The notes: generated by a model from the sequence alone, not told the origin. A stretch of 64,000 nt of DNA from Panonychus citri (GCF_014898815.1 NW_026515509.1:248001-312000); one strand, 5' to 3'. Positions 1 to 11,300 are shown, counted from the stretch's first letter. Program-made: numbers and translations.

Positions 1-896
1 AGAAACAAGAGATTAACTTTTCTTGGTGGAAATTTTCTGAGAGGAATAGATAAGAACAGACAAGAAATTAGAAGAAAATTTTTATTCCCTTCTTTTTTTT
101 TGGAAAAACAAAGTTTCGACTTCGTTTCCTTTTTCGTTCTATGTCAATTAAGGTAACTTGTGTTCTTTTTTTTCAACTTCTTCGTCTTCTTCGATCTCTC
201 TATCTACCATGGGAAAGTAAATGGATGAAAATTATAATAATTCTGCTTACAGGGAGTTATCATTTCGCTTATTCTTATACTCATCCATCTTTCAGGGTTC
301 ATTTTTCTTCTGACATTCTGAACCAAATTCTATCTCGTTGGTGACACAAATGACTATGTGGAGTTGCTGGTGTCCAATAGACACAATCAGTAAACTGTAT
401 CTTAATCGAATTGTGAAAAAAACTCGATAACTTAGAACTTCCGTTGGTTGTTCAGAAGAAGAGAAGAAAAAATTGTCAAAAATGATAAAGTAAAAGCTAC
501 TTGGCCTGAAGAAATTTTCGAACACAACTTTTGAGACTAAAATTCTATTGACGTTATTATATTAATAAAGAATCTTTTCTCCGTTCTTAACCTCGACTCA
601 CCTTGTTTTCGAGTAATAATATTTTCGTAACGTTGTTATTTCCCTGGTTTCGATTTTTATGAGAACAAAAAATCATGATCATTTATCGAGTATTCCTTTC
701 TAAATCTGGTTCAGATTTATTTGGTCTGAGAAATTGGATCGAATATCATTGCTATAATGATAATGAGCATCTTGTTCATCGAATCTCAAATTTCATTATC
801 ATGATAATCGTTATGAGAACTATCATCATCATTAGAATCAATGGAATCATTCAATTGTTTTTCCTTCTTTTCTTTTCTAATAAAATTCTTAAGTTT

Positions 897-976
<80 letters not shown>

Positions 977-2616
977 AATTGAACTCAATTCGATGAGAAA
1001 AATAAATTTCGTCCAATCGAAAGTTCTAAAAGCGGAAGTTAAACTTTTTACATTCCCTTTAATTTCATTTCATGGTGGATTGTAAGAAATATGAATTATA
1101 GAATTGGAACCTAAGACTAATGGAGAAAAAGCAAAATTTTCTTTTCTCCAGATAAATCGTCAGATAATCATTCTGTTGATCAAAGAAAGAAAAAAAGAAA
1201 ATGAGAGATGTAGACTTTCCCATCCTTTATCATAACTTGGAAGAAGAGCAAACAGATATGTAAGAGTAGCAAAAATGCTCGAACCGGAAAGAAAGAGTCA
1301 ATTCAATAAATTCCTGAATATACCGAGCGAATCATAAAGCATCGCCATGGGAATCTATTGAACCATTTAATGGGTGTTAAAATTTGGCTCGAAAAGAGAA
1401 AGGTCAATAAAAGTTGCGAAATTTGCAATTCCATGTCAATTTTTTGCTTCTCTCAAACAAAAGTCCATCGTTTCAAAGTCAATTTCAATTTCTAACTAGT
1501 GAATCTGATAATATCTCAACTCTCTTGATAGTTAAATTTTTAATTAACTCATAAAATATATATTTATTAATAGAAACCAAAAATTCTGACCATAACCATG
1601 GCTGAATGCATTCAACCATTTAGCTTAAACTAAACTCAACGTTTAGGAATATAAATACATGAAAAGTGTTTTCGAAGTAAATTAAATTGAATGAAATTGA
1701 ATCGAGTATAAAGTAAGGCTACTTTTTTGCTTATTTACTCAATTACAACGAAACATTTGCAAAACAAAAACTCTGAAAGTTCTGATATTAACAAGAAATG
1801 ATAACATGATAAGTTACATCATCTTAACATCATATTTCACTTATAGTTGTAACTTTGTATTTCTGTTAATCAGAATTTGATAGGCATGAAAGAGAGAAAA
1901 GCTTTTGGATAATATTACAGTTCCAATAAAAAGGTGAACAAAATTTTCGATAAAATTTTGAATTCTAACATTTGGAAATAACCTTTATTTTCATGGAAAT
2001 TTGTTCCGGAAAATCTCACAATAAATCATTGCCTATCCTTCATTTGGTAGCAGAGTAAATTTATTGGACTGTTGAAACATCAGAACTTAAATATTATTAA
2101 CATTTCATGATGGAAAACATTGAAAAAGTGTAACACTAATCCTCGAAACATTAATGATTGATGACATTTCATCATCCTCATCAAACTCATGATAATATTG
2201 ATTGAGAAAAAAACAACAAAATATGCAGCTCATTGAATCCATACCAGGAAACATTTTCACACCTCATTGGACAATTAAAAGTTCATTCATCATGATAATC
2301 AGTTTCAATTGATGACAAACTTACGAGCAATGTATCATCATGATTGTTTTATCACCATTCCTATGAATATATGTGTATAAATGATGACAGATCTACACCC
2401 GAATCATGGTAAACATTTCCCTCTGTCAACTTCCTGTTTCATTATATGAAAATTTTATTCTCTCTCTGTTTTTTTTATTTTGTTTATTGAAAAGACTTCA
2501 TTTTGAATTGGATGAAAATTTCATATACAGTTTATATCATGAATTCAATTTCAAATTCATGAGTCGTTGTATTATTAGTTTTACTTTTACAGGTTAAAGA
2601 AAACAAATAAACAATC
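1..2616. other. Non-coding flank left of the Polinton
   Basis: No convincing coding region was found on either strand. The open frames here are short and of biased composition; one is only the translation of a CT microsatellite. The DNA is AT-rich with scattered ATCATGAT-type repeats. It could be intron or intergenic DNA, which cannot be decided from the window. Confidence 0.6.
900..974. repeat. (CT)n microsatellite
   Basis: An uninterrupted CT dinucleotide run of about 75 bp. It produces a spurious Ser-Leu repeat open frame. Confidence 0.97.
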
Positions 2617-2621
2617 GGTAT
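2617..2621. repeat. Polinton target-site duplication, left copy
   Basis: GGTAT directly abuts the left terminal repeat, and the same five bases follow the right terminal repeat at 18778-18782. If the first base of the left TIR is counted in both, the duplication reads GGTATA (6 bp), the size usual for Polintons. Confidence 0.8.
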
Positions 2622-2687
2622 AGTAGTATCCCATACCCTCGAGACGCTCCACCCTACGGGCGGAGCGTCACGAAGGTATGAGGTCAA
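2622..2687 (+). repeat. Polinton left terminal inverted repeat
   Basis: Identical over 66 bp to the reverse complement of 18712-18777. It is GC-rich against an AT-rich background. The repeat is itself a hairpin: CATACC (2632-2637) pairs with GGTATG (2675-2680), and GACGCTCC (2643-2650) pairs with GGAGCGTC (2662-2669). Confidence 0.95.
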
Positions 2688-2949
2688 TTCAAACAACACA
2701 TAAAGAGTTGAACCACACAAAAGAAATGGAAGGTTTTAATTAACATACAAAACGACTGTTTAGACTAAATTGTAGCTGATTAAATACAATTAAGTCTTGA
2801 ACAATAAAGACTTGCTAACTCTTCATACTTGAAAATAAATCTTACTAGTATTTCTGTTGAAAGCAATATACTTTTATTATATAAATGAAATTAACGAACA
2901 ATGACAGAAAGATAACATAAATGTGCACAATTAATGAAGAGATTTTGGA

Positions 2950-4284
2950 TCAGTTATAATCGGTAGTAACAGTTCCAGTGTGATCAATTTGTAATATATT
3001 ATCGTATTCACAAAATAACAATAATGTTGCTGTTGTGGTTAGAGCTGATTTGAATTGAAACTCTATTCGCATCGTTCCATATTTGTTGTTGTTGATATAA
3101 TGCCCATTTCCTTGAGCTCCATCGGGTGAAAAATCAAAAGCAATTATCGGAAAATTTTCTTTGTAAGTTTCAAAGTCATAATTAAAACTGTTTGGTTGGC
3201 CAAGAACATCATGAACTCCTTGGAAAGGTGTCATACACGCGAATGACTGGAAATCCATTTCATATGCTTTACTAGGATATTGTTCACCGTTGATGAAACA
3301 AGAGATTTTATTCAAATTGAAATGTTTAAAGTTATAAGGACTTGAAGATAAATTTCCTTCAAAAACAGAATTTTCCATGAAAGCTACAAAACAGCGCCTG
3401 GGTATCTGACCGACGATAGCATTGTCGATTATTCCACTTGGTGAAGTACTATGTATTGTATAATATTTAACTTCTCTTCTAGTGATAGGATATTTTAGAG
3501 CACTAGATCGCAATGCATTTTTTAGAGCAGATTGCATAATTGCCGTCATTTTGTATTTATGAACTGATAAATAAGCATCTTTCAATATTAATTCAGGCTT
3601 AAACGTATCCTTGTTGAGAGTGTAGAAAATGAAATCAGGTTTTTGTTGGTAAAGTTTGATGCGTATTGGAATCGCTCCTGGTAGAGGACGATGCTGTGTA
3701 GCTAAATCTATGTCAAGAGCTCCAATTATTTCGAATATCGACCCCTCTGTTTCTCCTTTAGCATTAGGTGTTGCAAAAGATGGACGAAGAACTTCTGATC
3801 TGAAGGTTGATATATTGTCAGTAATCGAAGCTGAGTTTTCAAACCAATAAGCTGCTCTTCCTCTAGTCAACTTTTCATAGTAAGGTTTATTCAGAAGAGT
3901 ATGAAAGAAACTTACATAGCTAAATGTAGAACACGATGAAGATACTTGTTTATCTCCAATTGTTACTTCGATATCTCGAAAAATCCCATTTAACGCGTTT
4001 TGACAGAGCTCTAAGTTCTTCCAGTCTTCAAGTTTAGGCTTTTCCTCTGCCAATGGCTTGTAAGAAACACTCAATTTCAAATATAATCTCGACTTATTTA
4101 GAGAAATCAATTCGTCCTCGCTACCAGTTATATAGAATTCGATCGGACTCTCTGAAGAAATAGCTGCTAGAGGTCGATAAGAAATTTGAACAGATTTTTC
4201 GATTTGATTCGTTATCTTCGGTAGTTTGAAGAGATCCAACTCAGGAAGTAAATACATTTCATGAAGATTATCTGCTGATGACAT
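2950..4284 (-). CDS. Polinton major capsid protein (hexon-like)
   Basis: A 444-aa protein, last gene of the minus-strand block. The N-terminal region contains SPIEFYITGSEDELISLNKS (about residues 45-64) followed by a hydrophobic beta segment. This 'spatially conserved' opening recalls the arthropod and nematode Polinton capsid proteins often labelled F54H12.2-like. Those proteins adopt a double jelly-roll fold and form the capsid shell. The length is near that group and shorter than some vertebrate Polinton capsids. No signal peptide or TM helix is seen. It starts 20 bp downstream of the basic-protein stop codon, consistent with co-expression with the minor capsid gene. The call rests on remembered family pattern and gene context, not on a search. 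Confidence 0.75.
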   Translation of the reverse strand: MSSADNLHEMYLLPELDLFKLPKITNQIEKSVQISYRPLAAISSESPIEFYITGSEDELISLNKSRLYLKLSVSYKPLAEEKPKLEDWKNLELCQNALNGIFRDIEVTIGDKQVSSSCSTFSYVSFFHTLLNKPYYEKLTRGRAAYWFENSASITDNISTFRSEVLRPSFATPNAKGETEGSIFEIIGALDIDLATQHRPLPGAIPIRIKLYQQKPDFIFYTLNKDTFKPELILKDAYLSVHKYKMTAIMQSALKNALRSSALKYPITRREVKYYTIHSTSPSGIIDNAIVGQIPRRCFVAFMENSVFEGNLSSSPYNFKHFNLNKISCFINGEQYPSKAYEMDFQSFACMTPFQGVHDVLGQPNSFNYDFETYKENFPIIAFDFSPDGAQGNGHYINNNKYGTMRIEFQFKSALTTTATLLLFCEYDNILQIDHTGTVTTDYN

Positions 4285-4304
4285 TGTTTATGTAATCAAA
4301 ACTG

Positions 4305-4580
4305 TTATTTTCCTTTTTTCGTCTTTTTATTTATCTTTTTTGAAGATTTCACTTTTTTATTCTGTTTTATAGTTTTCGGTTTAGTTTTGACACGTCGTTG
4401 TTTGTTCGTTGATAGCTTCTTCTTGAATGATGTACTACTGTTTCTTTTACCATTAATATCCTTACTGAGAACAGGTTTAATTTTTGTTTTACTTCTGAGT
4501 TTACTGATTGGTTTGACGGTTTCAAGATTTTTACCATCAATTTGTTTTTTGTAATACTCAAAAAGATTGTCAAAACGCAT
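4305..4580 (-). CDS. Small lysine-rich, core-like basic protein
   Basis: About 91 aa if started at the ATG at 4580, which overlaps the stop region of the preceding gene (ATGCGTTTTGA arrangement). A longer in-frame start at 4622 is possible. The C-terminal two thirds is extremely rich in Lys, Arg, Ser and Thr and has no hydrophobic core. This resembles DNA-condensing core proteins of adenovirus-like viruses. It sits between the two capsid genes. The role in packaging is inferred from charge and position only, and no family is recognised. Confidence 0.6.
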   Translation of the reverse strand: MRFDNLFEYYKKQIDGKNLETVKPISKLRSKTKIKPVLSKDINGKRNSSTSFKKKLSTNKQRRVKTKPKTIKQNKKVKSSKKINKKTKKGK

Positions 4581-5352
4581 CACGCTTGAATTTAAGTGTA
4601 GCAAACGATGTACCGAATTCAAATGATGGTATATTTTGTTTGCTATCTTTAATATTGATCGAGATTGATTCGAAATTAGTTAATCGAAGTTTTCGTTTTT
4701 GATCTTGCGGAAAGTAGATTATTAAATTTTCTCCATACTTAGCATCACTTTTTGTTGTAATATAATTTAAGATCGGTTTTTCTTTGTAACCGAAACAGAT
4801 TGGCTCTATTATATTTGTTTCTATAGTAAAAACTTCGTTGTACAATACATTGACAGGTTTTTGACTTGTAATTGATAATTGTTTAGGTTTGAGTTGTGGT
4901 AAACCAAGCATTTCATTTGTTTGTTCATCAAATACAGGCATTATATGAATTTTCTCGCCATTTTGTAGTGATATCTCTCCCGATGAAACAGTTAGAGTTT
5001 TGCTCATAAAATTATAATAAAACTCTATTTGTTTAGAAAATATATCATCGTGTAATGTAGATATTAGATGCTCGGCTAATTCTGCTGGATTATTTCTCCA
5101 TTCAAAAGTTGTAGTGATAGGTTCTAGAGCTGTATACGACCTCGAAGTTATTACATCCAAGAACTTGACCACGATGAGTTTTTGCTCAGACCAGGTGATA
5201 GGGATACATATTTGAGTTAACGCAACAGTCCAATTTCCTGTTAAATTATGTCTTTTTGATAAAAGATTCTTGAAGTTACCTGGCGAGTTATCAACGAAAA
5301 TTTCTTTACAGCAATTGCTATTTAGAATTATATCGAACTCGTCATCATTCAT
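4570..5352 (-). CDS. Probable Polinton minor capsid (penton-like) protein
   Basis: About 260 aa from the ATG at 5352, whose codon overlaps the stop of the upstream membrane-protein gene (ATGAATGA); an in-frame ATG 33 nt upstream is less likely. The N-terminal pattern NSPGNFKNLLSKRHNLTGNW followed by VALTQICIP is like the 'N-x-F-x-V-x-L ... L-x-G-x-W-x-V-x-L' opening of a conserved arthropod Polinton protein generally taken as the minor (penton) capsid protein, a single jelly roll. The rest is beta-rich without TM segments. It lies next to the major capsid gene. Fold and function are inferred. Confidence 0.6.
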   Translation of the reverse strand: MNDDEFDIILNSNCCKEIFVDNSPGNFKNLLSKRHNLTGNWTVALTQICIPITWSEQKLIVVKFLDVITSRSYTALEPITTTFEWRNNPAELAEHLISTLHDDIFSKQIEFYYNFMSKTLTVSSGEISLQNGEKIHIMPVFDEQTNEMLGLPQLKPKQLSITSQKPVNVLYNEVFTIETNIIEPICFGYKEKPILNYITTKSDAKYGENLIIYFPQDQKRKLRLTNFESISINIKDSKQNIPSFEFGTSFATLKFKRDAF

Positions 5353-5560
5353 TTTGTTTATCAGTAGGTTTTTTGTTGAAAACAAACGGTGATGGTAAAA
5401 TGTATCCTAGGCAACTGCTCATTAGAGAAATCCAAAGTGACTCTCTTTCAGCTCCAACACTTAAATTTATAACACTCACGAGTACAACTATAACTATAAT
5501 CACAATTTGCGCAATGAACAAAATAAACTCAGGGTTTTTCTGTGAGGTTATATTATTCAT
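5345..5560 (-). CDS. Small two-helix membrane protein of the Polinton
   Basis: About 71 aa from the ATG at 5560, which overlaps the integrase stop (ATGAATAA). An upstream in-frame start at 5644 would add 28 hydrophilic residues and overlap the integrase by 92 nt. Two hydrophobic stretches are visible: FILFIAQIVIIVIVVLVSVI and, after a short polar link, LWISLMSSCLGYILPSPFVF. Small proteins of this two-helix form occur in Polinton and adintovirus-like elements, where their role is not settled. It may act in the virion membrane or in exit. Position between integrase and minor capsid genes supports a virion or late function. Confidence 0.65.
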   Translation of the reverse strand: MNNITSQKNPEFILFIAQIVIIVIVVLVSVINLSVGAERESLWISLMSSCLGYILPSPFVFNKKPTDKQNE

Positions 5561-6641
5561 AGTAGGCAATCTCTGACTCTGGGATCCATTTATTGTACTT
5601 TGATGAGAATCCGATCCATTTGACTTTAACCCAGTTACGTCCATTTTCAGTTTTAGATTCTACAATAGATTCAACTTTGAATGTTTTATTTGGTGTCTTA
5701 TTTATTTTCTGAATTTCTTCGTTGTAATATCTCTGTAGATTTTCAGATCCTTCTTTATTCTTCAACTTGTATAAAGTTTTTAAGTCACCTTTTACTTTAT
5801 CAGTAACAGTAAATAATTCTTCAGACCAATTAGGTAAATATCCTCGATTGAAGGCTCCAAGATGTTTACTGATTCGCACTTTATCTCCAAATAAAAATTT
5901 ATCTTTATCGTCGTCTCTTATATTCATGATAGTTTTACTGTACGAATTTTTGAATAGAAAACTGCTATCCATGCTAACCGCTTTGAATGGAGTAGTTTTT
6001 ATTGAGCGATGAAGAGAGTTGTTATATGATTCTGCTATATCAGATAGATGCTGAACCCATCTTTTAGTGTTATGACTTGTCATGTATCGAAAAATTCTGT
6101 TTTTCAATGTACGATTGAAACGTTCAACTAGAGCACATTTGATGGTTTGATTTCTTGTCGTGAAGAATTTCACTTTTTCTTCGTCAAGAAACTTTTTAAA
6201 TGTTCCATTTACAAATTCCTTTCCTCTATCAGTTTGTAAATAGAGAGGTTTTTGCTCAGAAAAAATTTTACGGAAACATTTCACTATCTCATGAGGTTTT
6301 TTTGACTTAATTGCGATAGCCCAAGCATAACGAGATAATACATCGATAACAGTCAGAATATACTTGTAGCCGTAATTACTTTTTGCTAAAGATCGCATAT
6401 CAGCTAAATCAGCCTGAAATTGAAACATCTGATGAGGTACCCATGTTTTATTCCTTGGAAATTTCCTTCGAATTTGTTTATGTAGAGTGTACCCATCCTG
6501 CTTCGATAGCCATTGTATAACTTCTGCTCTTGTTATACCATGAGCTTGAGCTTCTTTGAATAGTGGATTGATACCTCCTAAACTTCCTACACGCTTTGGG
6601 TTAAAATAAATTTTAGATAGAACCACACCATGATTAGCCAT
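5553..6641 (-). CDS. Polinton integrase with C-terminal chromodomain
   Basis: A 362-aa retrovirus-like (c-) integrase that inserts the linear element into the genome. The catalytic core shows D78 (in FQADLADM), D138 (in LQTDRGKEF) and E173 (in LVERFNR), with the 35-residue D-to-E spacing typical of the DDE family. The C-terminal 45 residues look like a chromodomain (VESIVESKTENG ... VKWIGF ... KWIPES), which can guide insertion to particular chromatin. The frame is open throughout, so the enzyme may be functional. It starts just downstream of the 6643-7209 gene and overlaps the membrane-protein start by a few bases. Confidence 0.93.
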   Translation of the reverse strand: MANHGVVLSKIYFNPKRVGSLGGINPLFKEAQAHGITRAEVIQWLSKQDGYTLHKQIRRKFPRNKTWVPHQMFQFQADLADMRSLAKSNYGYKYILTVIDVLSRYAWAIAIKSKKPHEIVKCFRKIFSEQKPLYLQTDRGKEFVNGTFKKFLDEEKVKFFTTRNQTIKCALVERFNRTLKNRIFRYMTSHNTKRWVQHLSDIAESYNNSLHRSIKTTPFKAVSMDSSFLFKNSYSKTIMNIRDDDKDKFLFGDKVRISKHLGAFNRGYLPNWSEELFTVTDKVKGDLKTLYKLKNKEGSENLQRYYNEEIQKINKTPNKTFKVESIVESKTENGRNWVKVKWIGFSSKYNKWIPESEIAYYE

Positions 6642-6642
6642 T

Positions 6643-7209
6643 TCAAGGAATAAACCATTTATTTGATCTTGGACTGACTCTTTTTTGTTCGAGATTGATT
6701 GGTTTTTTCACATATTTTCTTTTTTTATTACTGACACTTTCCTGTATATTCATCACCTCTTTTATACTATCTGGTAAGTCTTCGATTCTATCTATCTCAT
6801 CATTCATGGATTCAAATTCATGAGGGTGAGCAGTTTCTGTGTTTTCATCCGTTAGATTGTGATGTCTCGGTGCGTAGAGTATCAATTGATTTGGTATATC
6901 ATGAATATCAGCTTTTTTGAGTATATCAGGAAGAAATTCGAATCCTTGAACATAATTTTGTTGTTTAATTGCGTGAACAAGTATGTCAACTATATCACTA
7001 CCAGTTACGGGACTATTTGCAGATGGAACAAGCTCTCTATCTTCGTTATAACAACCTTTCAGAGCTAGTTTAGATAATAAAGAGGCCAACGTTTTTACTT
7101 CGTCAATTGTAAAGCAGCGTTTAAGGTCCAGGATTTTATCTGATGTTTTATTTTTCTTGGTTATGTTTTCATTAGCCGATGACGATGTAACTATGGTTTT
7201 ACGAAACAT
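6643..7209 (-). CDS. Polinton protein of unknown function
   Basis: About 188 aa. I place the start at the ATG at 7209; a GTG six bases upstream also keeps the frame. The N-terminus is Ser/Lys-rich. A central helical region (about 30-115) contains FTIDEVKTLASLLSKLALKG. The C-terminal third is charged and ends in a basic cluster (KKRKYVKK, then KRVSPRSNK) that could be a nuclear-localisation or DNA-contact region. I recognise no family. It sits tightly between the preceding 108-aa gene (4-nt overlap zone) and the integrase. It could fill the slot of a minor virion protein, but no motif proves that. Confidence 0.6.
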   Translation of the reverse strand: MFRKTIVTSSSANENITKKNKTSDKILDLKRCFTIDEVKTLASLLSKLALKGCYNEDRELVPSANSPVTGSDIVDILVHAIKQQNYVQGFEFLPDILKKADIHDIPNQLILYAPRHHNLTDENTETAHPHEFESMNDEIDRIEDLPDSIKEVMNIQESVSNKKRKYVKKPINLEQKRVSPRSNKWFIP

Positions 7210-7211
7210 TT

Positions 7212-7538
7212 TCACTTTGCAATAGCGGAATGTAATGACGGCATTAAGATTTGGAGGTACTTTATATATTCAGACAATGCTGAATTAGTAATTTTTCTTT
7301 TGATGCACGTTTTTTTCGACAATTTATGGATCAGTCGTCTATACTGTTTGAGTTGTTGTTTTTGAGAATCACTGATAATTAAGTTTTCAAGAAGTAAATT
7401 CATTGTTATTTCATGAAGAGCACTATTGAGATAACTAGAGCAGTTGAGAAGTTTTATAACCTTCAATTTATTAGACTCAGACCTCGAGATACTCATGAGT
7501 TTGAATAAATCAAGACAAAATTCAAGGTTTTTAGACAT
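7212..7538 (-). CDS. Small conserved-type Polinton protein
   Basis: A 108-aa all-helical, basic protein. The stretch SDSQKQQLKQYRRLIHKLSK followed by KxxIKRKI resembles a short protein common in arthropod Polintons, in which a 'QK..L..Y+..L++L..K..s.K.K' core precedes a hydrophobic tail. Here the expected Gly-rich end is not obvious. The start codon overlaps the stop of the ATPase gene, so the two are probably translated from one message. The function is unknown; an adenovirus pX/core-like role has been suggested for similar proteins, but I cannot confirm homology. Confidence 0.55.
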   Translation of the reverse strand: MSKNLEFCLDLFKLMSISRSESNKLKVIKLLNCSSYLNSALHEITMNLLLENLIISDSQKQQLKQYRRLIHKLSKKTCIKRKITNSALSEYIKYLQILMPSLHSAIAK

Positions 7539-8197
7539 TATATCGAGTAAACAGTCTGTGTGATAGAAGAATTATTTGGTATTACGTTAGTTCTAAGCCT
7601 GAATTCTTCTAATGTTTGCTGTGTTGTATCAATAAGAAGGTACCCGTAAGGTCTTTTTGTAGCGTCTTCGTATACAGCAAGGAATCGTTTGAGTTTTGAA
7701 GGAAAAAGCTGTGAACCTAACGAACGAATTTGATTCAGATCCCTTCGATTTTTCATTAGCACTATTATCTGACTATTTAAACTAATATTTCTCATTTCTT
7801 TACCTTTAGCAAATAGGTTTTGAACAATTAATATAACACTGAAACCAAGATGGTGGCTTCCTCTTGTAAATAAATTAGAAACTTCGGTAGTGTTTGATGA
7901 TTCAGCCATCAAATCATCTAAGATAACAAAATCAGGAAGATTCTCAGCGATTTCTGACTCTGAAGGTATTCCGTGTAAATAAGTAACTTCACAGTTTAAT
8001 ATCGGGATATCGTAAGTTTTTTGGTATATCCCGTAACACCAAAGAACTTTTAGTTTTTTTGGTTGATCAATTTGTATTAATTGTCTATGAAACTTAAGAA
8101 AATCACGAACAAAAGCTGTTTTACCACAACCTGTGGGTCCTGCTACTAATGCTGTAAATGGGTGATTAAAAAGCAAAGAGGATGATGCGACTTGCAT
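7538..8197 (-). CDS. Polinton genome-packaging ATPase (FtsK/HerA, A32-like)
   Basis: About 219 aa from the ATG at 8197; an in-frame TTG at 8224 is disfavoured. Walker A is GPTGCGKT (about residues 20-27). Walker B is FVILDDLM (about 90-97), with the two acidic residues. A later segment (LIVQNLFAKGKEMRNISLNS) is typical of the poxvirus A32-like packaging ATPases of Polintons and related large DNA viruses. The protein is expected to pump element DNA into the capsid. The frame is intact and it overlaps the next gene at the stop codon. Confidence 0.93.
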   Translation of the reverse strand: MQVASSSLLFNHPFTALVAGPTGCGKTAFVRDFLKFHRQLIQIDQPKKLKVLWCYGIYQKTYDIPILNCEVTYLHGIPSESEIAENLPDFVILDDLMAESSNTTEVSNLFTRGSHHLGFSVILIVQNLFAKGKEMRNISLNSQIIVLMKNRRDLNQIRSLGSQLFPSKLKRFLAVYEDATKRPYGYLLIDTTQQTLEEFRLRTNVIPNNSSITQTVYSI

Positions 8198-8312
8198 AAT
8201 TGAATGTACGTAAAGTTCTAGCAACTAAAGTAAAACTTACTATGATGTATTTAGTGAAATTTTGGTGGTTAAATATGATTCTAATTGACGATTGAGATAT
8301 CAATTTAAATCT

Positions 8313-11300
8313 TTAGGTGGATGAATAACCAAAAGGTAAAGTAGAGTAATCACCTTCATTAATTCTTCGTTTGTCATATACAAGTCTATACGCTTTTTCG
8401 TATTCATTTGACATAACTATGTTATCTTTTGTTGACTTGAAAACTAGTTGGTCAACAAATATCTTATCTACTGGCCCGTTTTTAACTGAGTCCTTGATTA
8501 GCTTTTCAATAGTATCGAAATTAAGTTTTTCTCTTGTTTTATAGTTTAAAGTAATTCCTTTTATCTTACAACAATACTGTAAACTATCATTTTCTAAAAC
8601 CCGAACCTCATAAGCATAGTTTTTAGGACCTCCAGAAACGAATTTCGTTATGTATGCTTCTTTTCCATACTCAGAAAGCTCGTCAGTCAATTCACCCAAG
8701 TAATCTCCTAGCGTTAACTTATAATTTGCATTTTCTTTTTCGACGAAGATTACCGAGTCTGTATCAAAATAGAGCAGATTTTTATCCAACCTCTCTAGAA
8801 CTTCATAGAGTTTAAGTCTTGCATATGCAGTTGTAAAAGCAGCAATCACTACATTTGAGTGTTTAGGGTCACGAACGAATCCATCTGCATCTTCAAATTG
8901 GACCATCATTGTGCTGTTGTTTACTAGAAACGCATCTAAAACAATCTTTGTTTGATCAGTTAAAAGTTTGAAAAACTCATTTGGTTGATCAAGATATTTG
9001 ACTTGGGTTAGATTCGGTCGTTGCGCAAATTTTCCCCAAAAGCTATTAGCCATTAATTTAGCTTGTGTACGTAATGATGGATTTTTCTTGATATTATCTC
9101 TATCTAATTTAATTCCTTCTTTCGCTTCATAGCTTGAAATATAGTTATCTTTTCTGTTTCAGTTATAACGTTTGAAGGATAACCACTCGCTTCAACTTTC
9201 AGCTTTAACCACTTATCCATAAATTCGCTGAACAAACCATCTTTTTTAGTTTTCTTATCGTAAGTACAAAAAGTTGGAAAATTCCATACCTCAAAAACTT
9301 TTAGAATTTTATAACTTTTTTCAAGAGCCTTATTCAATTCTGGTGTTGTCCAAGTGCCAATAAATGCTCTTTCTGTATCAGAGTGGTTACAATCTACTTG
9401 TGACTTCATTTTAGCGCACTTAACACAAAGTGGAAACATTAATTTGTTGTCAATTTTGACAGGCAAAACAGGGATATATAGATTTCTCGGTGCTATAACC
9501 TCACATAAAACAAAACCTTGATATTTACTGATATCTGTTACTTCATTATCAATATCGAATCTTATTATATCAGGGTGTCCGATAGGAAAAGAACAGTACT
9601 TAACAACATAAGGATACAGACTAGTAAAATCATAATAACGAATTTTTTCATCTGAAACAACTTCGTGGAACAGTTTTATCGCATTAGTTCTACCTCCAAA
9701 GAAAGCGTCTCTTGGATCCAGAGGCGGTTTTTTCTTCATTTTATCCTGCAAATATCTGTCATACAGCTTCATCATTTCTTTATCTTTCATTTCCCTTGCT
9801 TTGAATTCACACTCCCATATTATCTCTAGCTTATATCCAGATTTTCGTAAGTCTTCCAACTTATTGATTGTGTTGCAGTGAAGAAAATCCATTGATTTGT
9901 CCAACCATTTTGTATTTATTGAATCCCGATCATTAGGAAAACACTTAAGACACCCATGGAAAAAACAACCTAAAAATTCGTATACAGTTTGTGATTCAGC
10001 ATGAAAACCATCAACATAATATTTACCGAGTTTTTTTTCTCTTATTATCGTAATTTTTTTATTATTTGAAATCCAGTCTATCCAGAAATTAGCAATGACA
10101 GAGCTTTTTCTTCTTGGTTCATAACCTAATGAAGGTATCACGGCTATAGTTTTGTTTTTCAAGTAGAATGTTTTGAAAACCTCCATGCAAGCTTGAGCTA
10201 TAGTGATACATCTTGAAATTGGATCAAGATTAGTTTGCTCTCTAAAACTTTGTCTAAATTTTTCGAATGACTTTTTAAGTATCAAAACATCTTGAGCACA
10301 ATATCTAATAAGCTCATATCTGAAGTTGAATTCACTTGTTTTTACATTTTCATACCACAATAAAAATTCATTGCGATCTTTCTTCGACATGCAATCAGCA
10401 TCATAATATTCAATAGCTGGATATGAACCTACATAGTCCCAATTATTCTGTACATTAAATCTATGTGAAACCAACCTTTTTGTTCTACAATTCCAAATGC
10501 TTTAGGCAGTGCCTTGAGCGGCATTGGTAGAAAAGAAACAGAATCTAAAAATTTGACGTTTAAAAAACTCATTGTAAGAATCTTAGAACCTGATTTAATA
10601 ACACAAGGAGTACCAGCAATATGGTTATCATTTAGATACTGTAATATGAAATGGAAATCGTACGCTTTACCGTTATGCGCTACAACGAATATTTTTGGGT
10701 TGGCTGAATCTATTTTCTTTACATTTATATTGATTTTCTTTCTAACTTCATTAAAAATCCATTTACAAAAATCTTCTATACAATTTCTACCTTCGAATAC
10801 TTTGTCAGTTTTCTCACAAACTTTACAGATATTTTCTTCACTATTGGTACAAAGAGAACAACAATATGAAGCACAAACGAGATTCGGAAGATGTATACCT
10901 GATTCAGATACTGAGCTTTCAATATCATAATAAATAATAAGTTTATAACCGTTGTCTTCTTTATGGATCTTGTCTAAGTTCGGCTTACTAACGTAACAAA
11001 AATGATTTTTGGTCTCAACCAACTCTCTACACACATTACAGAAAAATTTACCACAAAGATGACGTCTTCTAGACTTATAAGTATGTTTACATATCTCACA
11101 CCGTTTTAAACTGTCACAAATTTTGTTTTTGATATGATTGTTCATACAAACTTCACCGGAAAAAGTCCTACCACATGAATTACAATCAATAATTTCTTGG
11201 CTAATACACGCCGGGGTACAAAAACATGATTTACACGTGTTTATACATTTATGATTCGATCTTTCTCTGTAACCTTTCAGGCATTTTTCACAAAAATACT

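Noticed and set aside
675..1085. Plus-strand open frame with a Ser-Leu repeat
   Set aside because: The frame is carried by the CT microsatellite at 900-974. The flanks show no coding pattern.
9100..10480. Programmed ribosomal frameshifting in the Polinton polymerase
   Set aside because: Two shifts at unrelated sites without a clear slippery heptamer and downstream structure. A one-base mutation or assembly error is simpler.
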